A stretch of 64,000 bases of DNA from Phytophthora quininea. Its lineage: Eukaryota; Oomycota; Peronosporomycetes; Peronosporales; Peronosporaceae. The stretch is from positions 25,319 through 89,318 of the forward strand of contig JAAVTG010000725.1 in the NCBI GenBank assembly GCA_011947345.1, written 5' to 3'. Below, in pieces: positions 43,548 through 55,275 of the stretch. Each line of letters opens with the position of its first letter. Within the stretch, counting starts at the first letter, position 1. The notes below the pieces were generated by a model. That model did no database searches. It was given only the letters and a program-made list of their open reading frames with translations, and was not told the origin of the DNA. Both the position numbers and the translations under genes were made by a program.

Positions 43548-45341
43548 ATGGCGCTGCCAATGCACAGTAGCTCGCTGTCCTCCGACGCCTCGTCCTCTGC
43601 GCCTCCGTTCTCCATCTCGGACGTCTCCACCGTCTCCACGCCTCCCAATGCACCAAAGCCTGCCGCAGCGTCGGTCGGCGGACCGTGGGCCGACTTTGTG
43701 TCGAGGTCGGACGCGTCGATGGCCAAACTGCTGCAGGACAGTCTTCCCAAGACAAAAGCCACGAGAGCCAGCTGGCTGGCCGACCACCAGGACCTGGACG
43801 ACTCCGACCGCGTCGAGCGAGTCGAAGTCGTGGACGTTTATACCGGTTTGGTGGGGTGTTACTGCTGCCCTTCACAGCGATCGGCTACGTTGTGGTCGCT
43901 GCAGCTGCAATACCGCCGCTTATCGGTATCAAACTGTACACGTTAACACTCAAAAGACCGACAAGAAGCGTCGAGAGATCAACTGGATTTCAAGTGTTTG
44001 CAGTTCTGGTGTGGATACTGGCGATACCGAGTCATCTGGCGGTATTTTGCTATTGGGTCGTGCTGTTTCCAAGCATCTTGGTCTTCAGTCTACTTTACTC
44101 CGTTGCATCGTTGAAGATTCTATTACTGCGAGATAACATGGCACTGATGCAGAGTTGCAGTCGATGGCCGAAATGGAGCTGGCGAGATGCTGTGTGTACA
44201 GTGATCGGCACCATGGACCGCCAGGGGTTCGTCAAGTTCGCACTGAAATTCCCGTCTGCTTTTGTAATCGCTCCGATCTTCAAATACTTGTTTGGATGCA
44301 ACCCACTGCTCTACCGACTTGCGATTCGCCATCGTTGTTTGTGGACGTCGCCCCTCGATTTTGACGGTAAGTTCTTGACATTTAAAATTTAATGATGAAA
44401 AGGAATGTTTTTGTTGATAAAAATGTGAAAACTGGTAGACCAGAAAGCTGTGGCTGCGGTAGTGCAAGCTGCTTCGTGGGCGGTGGTCAACTTGACAGAT
44501 TTATTGCCTGCTCAAGTGAGCAAACCTCCACGCAAAGATGACCGAATTGTAAGCGGCCACATCCCGTTCCCAGCTCCTGACCGAGTCAGTGGGACGGTAG
44601 TCGGTGCGCTGACGACGAATTCGCTCGTGACGTTAGTCAACGCCGACCACAACGTCAACGGCAGCATTTTTCACAGCATGACAGCCAAGCGCAGCATCTA
44701 CAACGTGTTGCTGTACGTATGGAACCCCTGCCATTATCTAACAGGTTATGTTGAAATCAACTTGCAGCATGACGGAGGCATCGAGCAAGCCAGTACGTTC
44801 GTAGGCTGGTTGCTCGGAGAGAATAAAGTAACTAATTGTTGCTACGAACTTAGTGTGGTGCATTCTAGGCGACAATTATCTGGGAAACTGGCTGTTCGAA
44901 CGCACCGATGCGCTCTTCTGGCATTACGACCCGATCAAACGAGGACAGATGGGACCCTGCAGTGTGCGATTTATCCGTGGGTCTGTGGCGTCCACCATGT
45001 CTGCTACAGATTCGGTGGCTGCCTTAGATGGCAGCAACAACACCAATGCGAGACGTGCCATGGACGACACTGAAGTTAGCATTGACAGCTACGAGACTGG
45101 AGAAAGTATCGACAGCTATGAAACCGAGTTAAGTCTGGGCAGTTGCGACACCGATGGGAGCCGAGATCTTAATGACTACAGCAACCGAGTCACTGTTGGT
45201 ATCCCCAGCAACAGCTTTGTATCGACTGGTGATCTAGCTCAACCCAGCAGAAATACGATGGAATCACTGGCGATGTTGCAATCAGAGTCGGGCTCCCAGT
45301 CCGACTTCAGTCCTTCCGATCAGTATCCCTATGCGGTCTGA
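43548..45341 (+). CDS. Multi-pass membrane protein of unknown family
   Basis: MALPMHSSSLSSDAS opens a Ser-rich N-terminus (an upstream ATG at 43497 is possible). After a frame change near 43850, hydrophobic stretches follow (VLLLPFTAIGYVVVAAAAIPPLIG; VFAVLVWILAIPSHLAVF; SILVFSLLYSVASL). An intron with donor GTAAGT at 44367 ends at about 44437; the next exon carries a conserved-looking soluble part (YLTGYVEINLQHDGGIEQASTFVGW). A second intron around 44820-44872 leads to NYLGNWLFERTDALFWHYDP. The C-terminal 110 residues are acidic and Ser-rich with a short tandem repeat (SIDSYETGE/SIDSYETE). I do not recognise the family. Confidence 0.6.
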
Positions 45342-45797
45342 GCTGAGAGAGAAGACGTCTAATGGCGTGTGCAATCCTCGCCTGCTTTTTAGGCTGGGGG
45401 TAAGCGCATTGGAAGGAACAGGTTCATACTGACGTTGTGAGCTTGAACTTCAAATGGCATGATTTTACCACGGGAAGGAAGGCGACGTTCTGTTTGCTGG
45501 AGAGAGAGAAAGCTGTTGTGCCGTCCCGTTGCCAAAGTTTGACGGACAAACAGTAAATGCGTTCAAGCCCCGAGACGCTTGGCTCTGGTGGGGCCTCGGG
45601 TCGAACAGTTTGGCGATCGGTTGGTGATCAAACCAGCGCCGGCTGAATTAATGGATGCGCGTGATCAGCACTGAGATATTGAAACATCACCAGTGACACC
45701 ATTTCGCTCACAGCGACGCCACGAAATATTACATTTCCCAACTGCGCGAAAAGAAGACGGTGTTCATCTTCGTTTCCCGATTCCAGTCTAGAAAAAA
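45342..45797. other. Intergenic region, no gene seen
   Basis: About 450 bases between the membrane protein and the PX remnant array; nothing supported. Confidence 0.4.
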
Positions 45798-46434
45798 ATG
45801 ATCGCCTCATTGGACCAAGAGATTGAAACCAGCAGCAACCCCAACGACTTACAACGCTTTCTCGAAACGGAGATGAAAAAAAAAGAAATCGCCTGACAAC
45901 TCCTTGCAACGGTCAATTTAGAGCCACCCAACAATGTTCACATCGCTGCCCACAAGCGCTGGGATGCGACTAAAGCCGTCGAGTTCCTCAGATCCATCGA
46001 CAAAACTGGCGTACAAGACACTCTTGAAAAGGACGGGGTCGTGTTCTACGTGGTGAAGTTTTACCAGAAGGTTACATTGTCGCCAGCGCGTTCGCCTCAA
46101 CAAGAACCGCGTGCGTCGTCTACAAGCACAGGAAGAACAGGAGTTTTACGCTGTTGAATACTGATTTTGAGCTTTGAGAAGCTTCGAGACAATGTGTCAG
46201 AGGGTATCAGCGCTCTTCCTCAGTGCACGTACTCCTTCTTCGTGGCATTTTGCTGTACATCCGCTTCTACCTGAGCGTAAGTGGGATCACGAAGATAATG
46301 TCCAACATTGAGAAGAGGAATCTCCTGGTTCGCTAGGGATCGCGTCAAGTTTCGGCGGAGTCGGACAAGCGCAAGTGTGACGGGCGATATGTTGTTCCTG
46401 GACTGCTGGAGGCGTTTTTGAGAGATCATTAGAA
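45798..46434 (+). pseudogene. Decayed PX-domain protein gene (array copy 1)
   Basis: Fragments align in order with the intact copy at 48160: NNVHIAAHKRWDATKAVEFLRSID, DGVVFYVVKFYQK, then in other frames FEKLRDNVSEG, PQCTYSFFVAF and CDGRYVVPGLLEAFLRD near the end. In-frame stops and several frame changes separate them, and part of the PX core is missing. More lesions than run errors can explain, so true decay. Confidence 0.7.
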
Positions 46435-47315
46435 ACATGGACGGTCAAGGACGAGAAGAAATCTTCGATGAGAAACAATTTTCAACCGCTTGGTGGACTT
46501 TCACCCGGGTGAAGTCGCAGATCGCTGAAGTTGTTGCATCGACAAATATTGTGTCTCGGCCGAGAAGTTAGCCTGCTAATTTTTGCAATGCCATCCTAGT
46601 AAAACTCCCGCAACACAATGCGATGTTAATGTGGTTGGAAGGCTCCAAACTGACACGTTTATTAGCGACCTCATCAGCATGGACGCTTGCCAAGTTTCGG
46701 TGAGGTCTGGGGAATCGTTAAACACAAATTGCGAGGTGTATGTCAAGGACGAAAAGTTGTCCAATGAGAAATGCTTTTTTCCGCTTGTGAGCGTCACCGC
46801 GAGGGCAATCATCGTGGAACAGCGATGATAGCTCGCTGCACGCGGTATTAGTAATCGCTGTTTTGCGGACTCACGATCTTGAGCTTCAGGGATTATTATC
46901 TTACGGGGGCGAACAGGACCAGAAAAAAAAACTCGTAGCTGATCGGGATGCCACTCAAGAACGTGATCTTGTACGTGATCTCTCCCCGTGTCTACACAGG
47001 CCTCGCTCACTAGACTGGCTGCGAAGTACGTTATTCCCTGTGAGCAAAATGTTGCAGGATTCCATCAGTGCTGAGTTATTGAGCTGTCATCTCTGGAATC
47101 TTTCAACGTCGACTTCTCCACGACTTGGCTCACAGCGTCCTTAGTAGAAGCCCCAATAGTAGTGTGTGGGCAAGTAAAGCCAACTACTGCCGTAGATTGC
47201 TTATAGTGCAGTTTGGTAAGAATTTCCTGGCTCGTGCAAAGTGCCCGACAAGCTTAATCAGCGATCCATTGCGTGTACCATCTCAGTAATCACTGTTGTG
47301 TGGCTTGAACTTTGA
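46435..47315. other. Spacer between PX copies, no gene seen
   Basis: About 880 bases with only short frames. The upstream part may include decayed flanks of the PX duplication. Confidence 0.35.
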
Positions 47316-47856
47316 ATGAACGTCCTGGTCCTAAGTCGGCGGGGCTCACGTTCCTGTATTGCATGCATCGGTGTCGTCCTTGAGATAAAAGACGCGCACC
47401 GGCGCTGGGATACAGCGAACGCCGTCAAGTTCCTCTGCAACACCGACCGAATTGCTATTCAAGACACGTATGAAGAGGACGGAGTCGTGTTTTATATGGT
47501 GGAAGTCTCGGTTCGTCCGGGAAAGGGACGAAGCTCCAGTACTTACACAGTAGCGCATCGCTTTTCGGACGTTGAGAAGCTACGAGAGAGCGTGTCGGAA
47601 GGCAGGTGTGTCATCCGTAGTGCGCGTGCTAGTACTGCACGGCATTCCTACTGTTCATCCGCTTCAAGTCGAACCAGGCCAGCGGGATGGCGAAGATCAT
47701 CTCCAGCGTTGAGAAACGGAGTCAGCTCCTCACGACTTTTATCAACGATTCCGTCCGCATGGGTTTGTTTCAAGTTCCCGAGCAAGAGGGAAACTCAAGT
47801 GTAGTGGGCGATACGTCATTCCTAGACTGTTGGAGGCGTTTTTGAAGGATCCGTGA
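47316..47856 (+). pseudogene. Decayed PX-domain protein gene (array copy 2)
   Basis: The first half reads well: AHRRWDTANAVKFL, DGVVFYMVEVSVRPGKG, VAHRFSDVEKLRESVSEG. After about 47600 the homologous reading moves frame and contains two stop codons where the intact copy has sense codons (in the CHPQCACE/YCTAFL segment), then continues to a matching end (GRYVIPRLLEAFLKD). The nonsense codons indicate real inactivation unless both are base errors. Confidence 0.7.
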
Positions 47857-48159
47857 AGGAGTGCAATGCAAACTCTTTAGCCGTGAGTGTCAATTGAAAT
47901 CTAGTTCTTCGTACTCCTCAGTAATCCGTGCTTTGCGGTGTAATGCTTGAAGTTGAAACCCGTTTGGAGACTGCTCTTACTGTTGCTGCTCTAAGTCGAT
48001 CAGAGTTGTTGCCGATCGGTGCATATTCATCGTCCTTGAGGAAAAGAGGTGCAGCGATTTGCTGCTCGCGACTACTGCGCGATATACTGCCGAGTCAGAG
48101 TGCGGGACGTTCCTCACGCCTCTCCATTTCCCAAACTCCTCCTTCGGAAGCACGTCCTC

Positions 48160-48729
48160 ATGGCGACTAGCTCCACGGGGCAAGAACCGCAGCGGCTTCG
48201 TCGGCTGTCGCAAACCGTGGACATCGACATCACCACCGTCGACCCTCCTCACTTGGATCTCGTCGCCCATCGGCGTTGGGACGCTGCAAACTCCATCAAG
48301 TTCCTGCGAACCATCGACAGCATCGACATCCACGACACTTGCCAAAAGGAAGGAGCCACGTTCTACATGATGGAAATCTACACAAAGAGTGAAGACCCAG
48401 AGGAAAAGCCACGATCGTTCGGTGTTGCGCGTCGCTATTCGGAGTTCGACAAGCTCCGCGAAAGCGTGTCGGAGGGACTGGTTTGCCATCCGCAGTGCGC
48501 GTGCGAGTTCTGCACAGCGTTTCTGCTCTACATCCGATTCTGCCCGAACCAGCCGAGTGGGGTGGCGAAGTTAGCCTTCAACGTCGAGAAGAGGAAGCTG
48601 CTATTGATGCGATTTATCAACGACTTTGTTCGCTTGGGGTTGCACCAAGTTCCCGACGACGCGAGAAGCCGCAAGTGCAGGGGGCGATACGTGGTCCCCG
48701 GACTGCTGGAAACCTTTCTGCGTGAATGA
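48160..48729 (+). CDS. PX (phox homology) domain protein, intact copy
   Basis: 189 residues starting MATSSTGQEPQRLRR. The PX core spans about residues 25-185: a first strand region (SIKFLRTIDSIDIHDT, TFYMMEIYTKS), the phosphoinositide-pocket motif ARRYSEFDKLRESV, a Cys-rich stretch (CHPQCACEFC) and the C-terminal helices (VEKRKLLLMRFINDFVRLGL). PX domains bind phosphoinositides and place proteins on endosomal or plasma membranes. This one has no other domain. Two decayed tandem copies precede it. The full frame is intact. Confidence 0.8.
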   Translation: MATSSTGQEPQRLRRLSQTVDIDITTVDPPHLDLVAHRRWDAANSIKFLRTIDSIDIHDTCQKEGATFYMMEIYTKSEDPEEKPRSFGVARRYSEFDKLRESVSEGLVCHPQCACEFCTAFLLYIRFCPNQPSGVAKLAFNVEKRKLLLMRFINDFVRLGLHQVPDDARSRKCRGRYVVPGLLETFLRE

Positions 48730-48887
48730 GTCGGTGTGCTTCTACAGCACAAAACAGCGACCAGACCTCAGAAATACTACTGACTTATCGTGTTTATCCT
48801 TGCCACTCACAGGTCACTGAAGACCTGAGTGGGAAAAGGAGCACTTGTTACCACTGGCGTGGTCGTCGAAGCCACCACTTAGTAGCC

Positions 48888-50127
48888 TTACTCTTTCGAC
48901 TGGGGCTTCTTGAGCTCTTTCTCGATGCGCTCCTTCTCGTGCTTGATCTCCACCATGAGTTGTTCGTACATGGCAGGATCGAGCTGGTCCTTCTGCGCCA
49001 AAAAGTTGCCCTCCACTTCACGCAGCGAGTCCAGGCGGTCCTGCATCTCTTCACGAGTCAGGCGCTTTGGTTTCTCCGCTGCACCACCCTCGTTCGCGCC
49101 GGCGCCAGCGCCCAACACGCCGCAGTTGACGATCTTGACCTCCGCCTTCGGCTTGCCCGAGCGTCGTCCGCAGCTCGAAATGATGTCCACGACGTCCATG
49201 CCCTCCAGTACTCGACCAAAGACAATGTGCTTGCCGTCCAGCCACGGCGTATCGCCCGTGCAAATGAAGAACTGGCTGCCGTTGGTGTCTTTACCAGCGT
49301 TGGCCATACTCAGCGTACCGGGGCCGCCGTGGGGAACACTCAGGTCCTCGTCCGCAAAGCGACGACCATAGATGGACTCACCACCGCGTCCATTGCCCTG
49401 CGTGAAGTCTCCGCCTTGAATCCTACCATCCAAGTCATTAATTAGCAATAGCCAATATTTTGTCAATAAAAAATAAAGGCAACCAACATGAAGCCAGGGA
49501 TGATCCGATGGAAGTTGGAGTTCTTGAACCACAGCGGCGGTCCCGCTTTCGAAGCCCCTTCTCGCCAGTACACAGGGCTCTGAAGTTCTCCACCGTACGA
49601 GGCTGCACTTCTCCGTACAGCCCCAGCACAATCTTGCCCACATAGTCGTCGTTGATGCCAATGTCGAAGAAGACCTTGTCCGTCACAATAAGCTGCCCCA
49701 AAAGTATCCCAGCGTCATAACAACTGGTGAGCATCCACACTACACAGTCTACTTATCAAGGAAACACTTCTCCTTACGTCGCCTGTGTACTCTGGCGCTC
49801 CCGTGACCACTTTCTTGCCCATGAGGTCTTCCAGCGACGGTAGAGGGCCGAAAACGTACCCGAGAGCGTATCCGCCACCGAACATGGCAGCTAGACCCAG
49901 TGCTCCCTTTTGCAACGACGTCAGGCCGGAAGAAGCGCTCGCATTCTCTGCAGAAGAGCTGAATGCAGCAGTCTGCAGTAAAAATACATAACATGTTATA
50001 ATATGTTTAGTAAACCACGACGTAGTTTTTCACTAACACTTATTTTCGTATAAAGTACCTGACGCAGCAGAGATGCATGCAGCGAGCGCTGGCGGAGCAG
50101 CAACTGGGACGGACGCAGCAGCAGCAT
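48888..50127 (-). CDS. Mitochondrial-type cyclophilin (peptidyl-prolyl isomerase) with membrane segment
   Basis: Four exons: 50127-50059, 49972-49778, 49692-49488 and 49422-48888, with GT-AG introns of 86, 85 and 65 bases. Exon 1 ([20 protein letters not shown]) is an Arg-rich amphipathic mitochondrial presequence. A short hydrophobic segment follows ([20 protein letters not shown]), then the cyclophilin domain: [77 protein letters not shown]. The catalytic Arg, Gln and the Trp of TPWLDGKH are present, so it should be active and cyclosporin-sensitive. A C-terminal coiled coil ends in KPQSKE. One frame break at about 49555 (GGGG in EKG-ASKAG) is repaired by one G. The targeting is inferred from sequence. 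Confidence 0.85.
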
Positions 50128-50377
50128 GGAGCTTGTGATGAGGCAGGAAGCGCAGTGAGCCACACACCGCTAGGATATGGTGCAAAATTTCGGTACAATT
50201 ATATGACGTTCACTATGGTATCTATCACATGAAAAGTGTGCACTTTCAAGCGTATAGTTTGCACCACGTCACAGATTTTCAGATCATGAAAGGACGCAAG
50301 CGTCAACGACTTCATCAGTGCACATTATATTGATCTCCACGACGTTGCTCCGCCGATCGCTTTCTCCTTACTCGCTG

Positions 50378-53331
50378 ATGACGCCAGTAGTGGACGCAGT
50401 GCTGGACGATGAGGAGCTGAGACCGCCGTCGCTGCTGCCTGCAGCGCAGGAATCAATACAAGAATTACAGTCCGATACAAACAGCAAAGACAGTGATGGG
50501 AACCCGCTGCCGGTGGTGCCTCCTCCTTCCACCAGCAGCACGCACCGAACTCCAGTCGAGGAGCCAGGCCATCGAGTCGTGGCCGAGCTGCTACGTACAC
50601 CTTCTGCGTCGGCTCGGAAGAGTCAACGGGGCATGTCGGTGGGTGTGATGGCACTGTCGCTCTCGCTTGGAGCATGTGCGTTGAGCTTCCATGAAGAAAT
50701 TCACGAAGTTACTGGGATACAAAGTGGCCTTTTGTTGGGCTCGGCAGGGTCCCTCTCCATGTGCGCAGTGGTCATCGGCACCTACCTCAAGACGAAATGG
50801 TACCGACGACATATGCACATTTTGCTGCTGAATCTGGCGTTGTGCGAGTGCGGTCTCGCCGTCTCTTTCCTAATGGAACCAGTTTGGAAACGACTAGGTG
50901 CGGGCGTTGGCAGAGATCTCTCATGTCGGTGGGTACGTCTTGCAAGCAATCTTCTTGTTGTAGAACACACTTTTGTGACGCTGTTGATGTGTCCTGTTAG
51001 TTGTCTACAGTTCGAGAATATTTGATCATGTGCTCTAGTGCCTGGACGACGTGCACAGCGTTGGATCTCTACTATCTCGTAAGCTTCATCTTCATTTGAA
51101 ATAGTCCTCTAATTCTCACATTTTGTGCCTCTTTAGATGACCAACCCGTTCACATCACCACGTTTGAACCGCCACAAATACCAAGCGATCGCACACCTGG
51201 CCGCTCTTGCTAGCGCTATTATCATGTGTGTGTCGAACAGCTTCGGGTCTCCCGTAGCGGTGGGTCATTTCTGCTGGGTCGGTGCAGACACTCAAGCTCG
51301 CAGCGATCAAATCAGCTATACCAAACCGAGCGGAACTACGACAGGCATTTGGGTGTTTATCGTGGCGCCGTCAGCCATCTCCATGGTCGCTAATTTGTTC
51401 GTAACGCTGGTGTCGTACAGCCGCTTTCGGCGAGGAGTCTCCGCTTCCTTCCGGAACCGACGAGTGCTGCTACGTGAGGGTTTTTCACGACTGTGACGCT
51501 GATCGCGTACTCGGCGTTGCTGTGGGGGTTTATGGTGCATATTGGCTGACCCCATCGCCAACGCAGGCCAGAAGACTCTCTAGACTGTTTGCTTTCTTAC
51601 TTTCGTACCGAGGTAGCGTGCCGTTTATTCTGTGGTGTCTGTACAACCGTCCGCAGCGGAAGAAGAAGCCCAAATCTGGTGTGGTGGTGGATGGAGATCT
51701 CGCATCGGACAAGAGTCGACATTCGGAGGAAGCAACGGACGACGACACTGAGAACGAAGATGACGACGCTGTACGTCCGCAAATGAATCTGGCGCTGCTC
51801 GATGAGCTTGTCTTCTACACCACCCACGGCATCGCCAAGGCTGTTCGTATCACCGGCACTTTGGGGCAGTATCCTTCAGTGTCTGCGTCCTCGTATTCAC
51901 CACCAGTAGACAACGAGTCATCGGGTCATCGAGGACCAGCACAATACTCGTTCATGGTGCAGCCATCGCCCGAGGACTTGTCCTGGAACGAGTGCAGATT
52001 TACAGCCTTCCGACCGCGTGAATTCCAACGAATTCGCAGGTTCTTCGGGATCGATGAAGATGCATATCTTTCGTCATTGAAGTCGTGTACAACCCCAAAG
52101 TGAGCGAAGGAGCCAGCGGTTCCTTTGTCTTTTCTCCTCGGATCGAAGTTATGTGGTCAAGTCGCTGACGCGCTCGGAAGGCGCCTTCCTTCACGGTATC
52201 CTGAACGAATACATGGACTACATCGAAGCGGAGAACGGCGCAAGCTTCCTCACGAGGTTTCTAGGCAGCTACTGCATCGAGTTGTACGGCCGACCGGTGT
52301 ATTTCGTCGTCATGGAGAACGTCTTCGATGTGCAGCAAGGCATTTCGATCCACCAACGCTACGACATCAAAGGCTCGTGGGTAGACCGCAACGCGCAGAA
52401 GCCTCGCCGCGGTGCTGAAGCTACGTGTCGACACTGCAATCTAAGCTTTCGGTGCGGTGGTAGCAACTCCCGAGCGGACGAGAATCGACGAAATATTTGT
52501 CCGAACCGAGCGGGGGCCCCGCACGAACCGAACGTCGTCCTCAAGGACATGGACCTGACAATGAAACTTCGCTTCGGAAAGAGCGCTGGGCCGAAGCTGT
52601 TGAGTCAACTAATGCGTGACAGTGACTTCTTGTGTGCCTGTGGGGTCATGGACTATTCACTGCTACTAGGAGTTATCGAAGTGAGCTACCTCGTCAATCG
52701 ACACAACATCCTCACACGAGATGGGAGTGTCTTCCTCCCTCCCGACGTGTCAGCTGGGAAACCCAACTCACCTCGGAGCAAAGATGGCCAAGCTAGTAGT
52801 GATGATAGCACTCCCAACGAGCGGGTAAAGCAGTCGACTCAGTGTCTCCGCGCAGCAGAAGTGGTGATCGGGCCGGGGTTCTACTACATTGGCGTCATCG
52901 ACATCCTGCAGACGTGGAATCTGTCAAAGAGGATTGAGCGGTTCGTCAAGACCGTCATTTTCCGCAAGGACCCGGACGGGATCTCGGCCATGCCACCGAA
53001 GCCGTACCGCGACCGCTTCCATCGCAAACTGCGGGAAATCATTCACCTCGGACACAACTCAAGTATCATTCCTCCCGCACCAGCCAATGTGGGCGAAGCC
53101 GATGGGAGGGATGCCAACGGCGACGCAGCACAAGGAGGCCGCGGATTCTCCGCAGAGCTCGGAGAGGAAGAGTACGACCGAATGACCCACATCCGACCCC
53201 GAGGCGTCGCTCTGCCCCCTGCAAATCGTGAACATCAAGAAAACGCTGCAGGTTCCTGTGATGAAATGCCCGTGACACCTTCCGCCCAAGGACACGTTTA
53301 CCAGGGCACTCCCAATGATCCAGTGCTGTGA
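50378..53331 (+). CDS. GPCR-phosphatidylinositol phosphate kinase fusion (GPCR-PIPK)
   Basis: Introns at 50933-51000 and 51079-51136 separate three exons of a seven-helix receptor (e.g. MSVGVMALSLSLGACALSF, SGLLLGSAGSLSMCAVVIG, MHILLLNLALCECGLAVSFL, WVFIVAPSAISMVANLFVTL). A linker with an acidic run follows, then a full PIPK domain: SYVVKSLTRSE with the ATP-binding Lys, YDIKGSWVDRN, VVLKDMDL, MDYSLLLGV and IGVIDILQTWNLSKR. An unusual Cys-rich insert (CRHCNLSFRC...ICPNR) sits after DRN. The fusion, typical of oomycetes, links an extracellular signal directly to phosphoinositide synthesis. Frame breaks near 51485 (T5), 51545, 52100 (AAA) and 52134 are each repaired by one base. The stop of the kinase part is at 53331. 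Confidence 0.85.
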
Positions 53332-53398
53332 CGATGAACGTATTGTTCACAACAAAAACAACAACATTGATTGAGTTGGTTAAGCGGTGGGAACGCAT

Positions 53399-54002
53399 CT
53401 AGTTCCGCAGAGCTCTCGCCGGCGCCGTGCCACCCCCACCCGTGGTCAACGGGATGCACGCTTTGTACACCTGCCACGAGTAGGCGTTCTTGAGGAAGCG
53501 CACACCCATCCAGTACCAGCGCAGAGTGCACGTGCCCTTGCAGGCCGAGTAGTCGACGGTGTAGTCCTTGCCTGGGAACTTTTCGTGGCAGTTCTCGCCG
53601 TCCAGCACCATCGTGTCGTCGATCCAGACCTCGCACGGGCCGTCGTGGGTGTAGCCCGTCGAGCGCATGGCGTTGCCTTCCGGGATCGGCTGCGGGGTGC
53701 CGTTCGGGTCGGTGAAGCCGCAGCTAAAGTCGGCACCGGCGGTGACCGAGTACTTGGCGTTGTCCATGAAGTCGCGCAGCGACTTGTAGCCGTTCTCGGT
53801 ACGCCAAGCCGTAAAGTCCTCCTGCGTCTGAAGCCTTCTCCTTCGAGGAACGACAAGGGTTGTATTTGGTGTCCTTGTCCGTCGTTGTCCATTGCGGTTC
53901 CGGTAATAGCACAACTTGGTGGGCATCGGCGACGGGGACCAGCAGAGCACTGCTGGATAAAGCAGCAGCCACGGCGAAAGCCGATGCGAATGAACGAACC
54001 AT
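53399..54002 (-). CDS. AA17-like secreted copper LPMO (copy 2)
   Basis: A close paralogue of 40938-41599. The signal MVRSFASAFAVAAALSSSALLVPVADA is followed by HQVVLLPEPQW, with the second brace His in GYTHDGPCEVW and the core LRWYWMGVRF...SWQVYKACIPLT. The C-terminal tail is shorter than in copy 1. Two frame breaks at about 53852 (AACCCTTG) and 53830 (GGCTTCAG) are each repaired by one C. An Inr/FPR-like GCTCACTTTGCTTTTT lies about 50 bases before the start. It converges on the GPCR-PIPK gene with 67 bases between stops. Confidence 0.7.
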
Positions 54003-54399
54003 TTTCGAACGGTGGTGGCGGCGGGGAGGCTTGGCAACTCGGCAAAAAGCAAAGTGAGCCTAGCGAACTGGTGAGTAATGAGCTGTTGTCGGTGGAAGGC
54101 CAGCGCCTTTTGTGTTGAAGAAACTGCGGGATGTAGCTCGGTTGTAGCGTGAATCCGATCTCGGTGGGCACCATCTGCGCCACTCACCATCAGAAGCACG
54201 CGCTGTGGCATGCAAAGCTATACTGTGACGTAGTGCTGATTGACGTAGAGAGCTTCGGACGGCAATATGAAATTTCAACACCAAGCTCCTTGCTACGGAT
54301 GATGTGATATCTCCTGCAATAATTGACCACTAAACAAGGTAAAAGCGATTCTCCTAAGCACATCGCCAAAACACTTTCTTTCGGCACGCGATCGTCAAG

Positions 54400-54800
54400 G
54401 ACGCCACCGATGAAGCAACAAAAGAGGCTGTGGCTTCCAGAGAGGAATAGGACGACCCACTATCGGCTCCGAGGCGTCGCTCTACCCCTGCAAATCGTGA
54501 ACACCAAGAAAATGCCGACGCGTATAGCAGCCCCCCAACGACCCAGTGGCAAGACATCAATTAATCTCGAGTGGTGCTCGGCAAAGACGACGACATTCAT
54601 CACGGTGACGGTATCGGTATGCCTCAATTCGACTCCCCACCTACTGTGGTGTCCTTGTCCGGAAGGTTGTAGCTCGGTGTGGCATGAAATCTCTGATCTT
54701 GATATCGGTGGAAACCATCTGCGCGAGGAAGGCCATTCACATCAGAGGCACGAGCTCCGGCATGCAAAACTGCAATGCGGTGTAGTTGAGGCATCCCTCG
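54400..54800. pseudogene. Decayed duplicate of the GPCR-PIPK 3' end and LPMO flank
   Basis: 54450-54560 resembles the last coding bases of GPCR-PIPK (GAGGCGTCGCTCTACCCCTGC and CAAATCGTGAACACCAAGAAAA, against 53200-53260). 54650-54790 resembles the sequence upstream of LPMO copy 2 (54121-54240: GTAGCTCGGT, ACCATCTGCGC, GGCATGCAAA). A trace of LPMO coding (GTGTCCTTGTCCG) lies between them. The order equals the neighbouring block with most of the LPMO gene deleted. Confidence 0.6.
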
Positions 54801-55223
54801 GGAATAACTTCAGGTCCGCAAGAGCAGTGTGATTCTTAGCCGATCATATCGTCGAAAGAGTGAAACTGCACCGTCTCGATTTAATCCACCACCGTCCTCA
54901 CCCTTGCCTTGAAGAGCAAATTGCTAACAAAGTTTACCAGCGCGGCAATAAAGAGCAAGCTGCTCTCCGTAGCTCGGATGGTTGGTATTCAGAGGGTGCC
55001 TTGTTAGATAGAGATGATTGTGTCACATGTGGTGACCTGTGTATGGATCTCCAGTTGCGGCACAAGCTGACTGGGCATAGGACTCGTCATATGCCGTGCT
55101 CTTAAAGGTAAACCATGCAACGCGGGTGAATTCCAGTACGGCACAATGACCATTCCGAACAGGTTACCACATGACAATCGTGCTTCTCTCGCGTCGCTGG
55201 AGCTGGTAGTTGTTAAGGTGTTC
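54801..55223. other. Intergenic region, no gene seen
   Basis: About 420 bases upstream of the transglutaminase gene; no supported gene. Confidence 0.4.
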
Positions 55224-55238
55224 CTCATTTTCAATTCC
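55224..55238 (+). promoter_or_regulatory. Inr-like core promoter of the transglutaminase gene
   Basis: CTCATTTTCAATTCC combines an initiator (TCATTTTC) with a CAATT flank, 38 bases before the start codon. Confidence 0.5.
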
Positions 55239-55275
55239 TCGACGCGGAATAACAATCCCAGACCTCCACCTGAAG

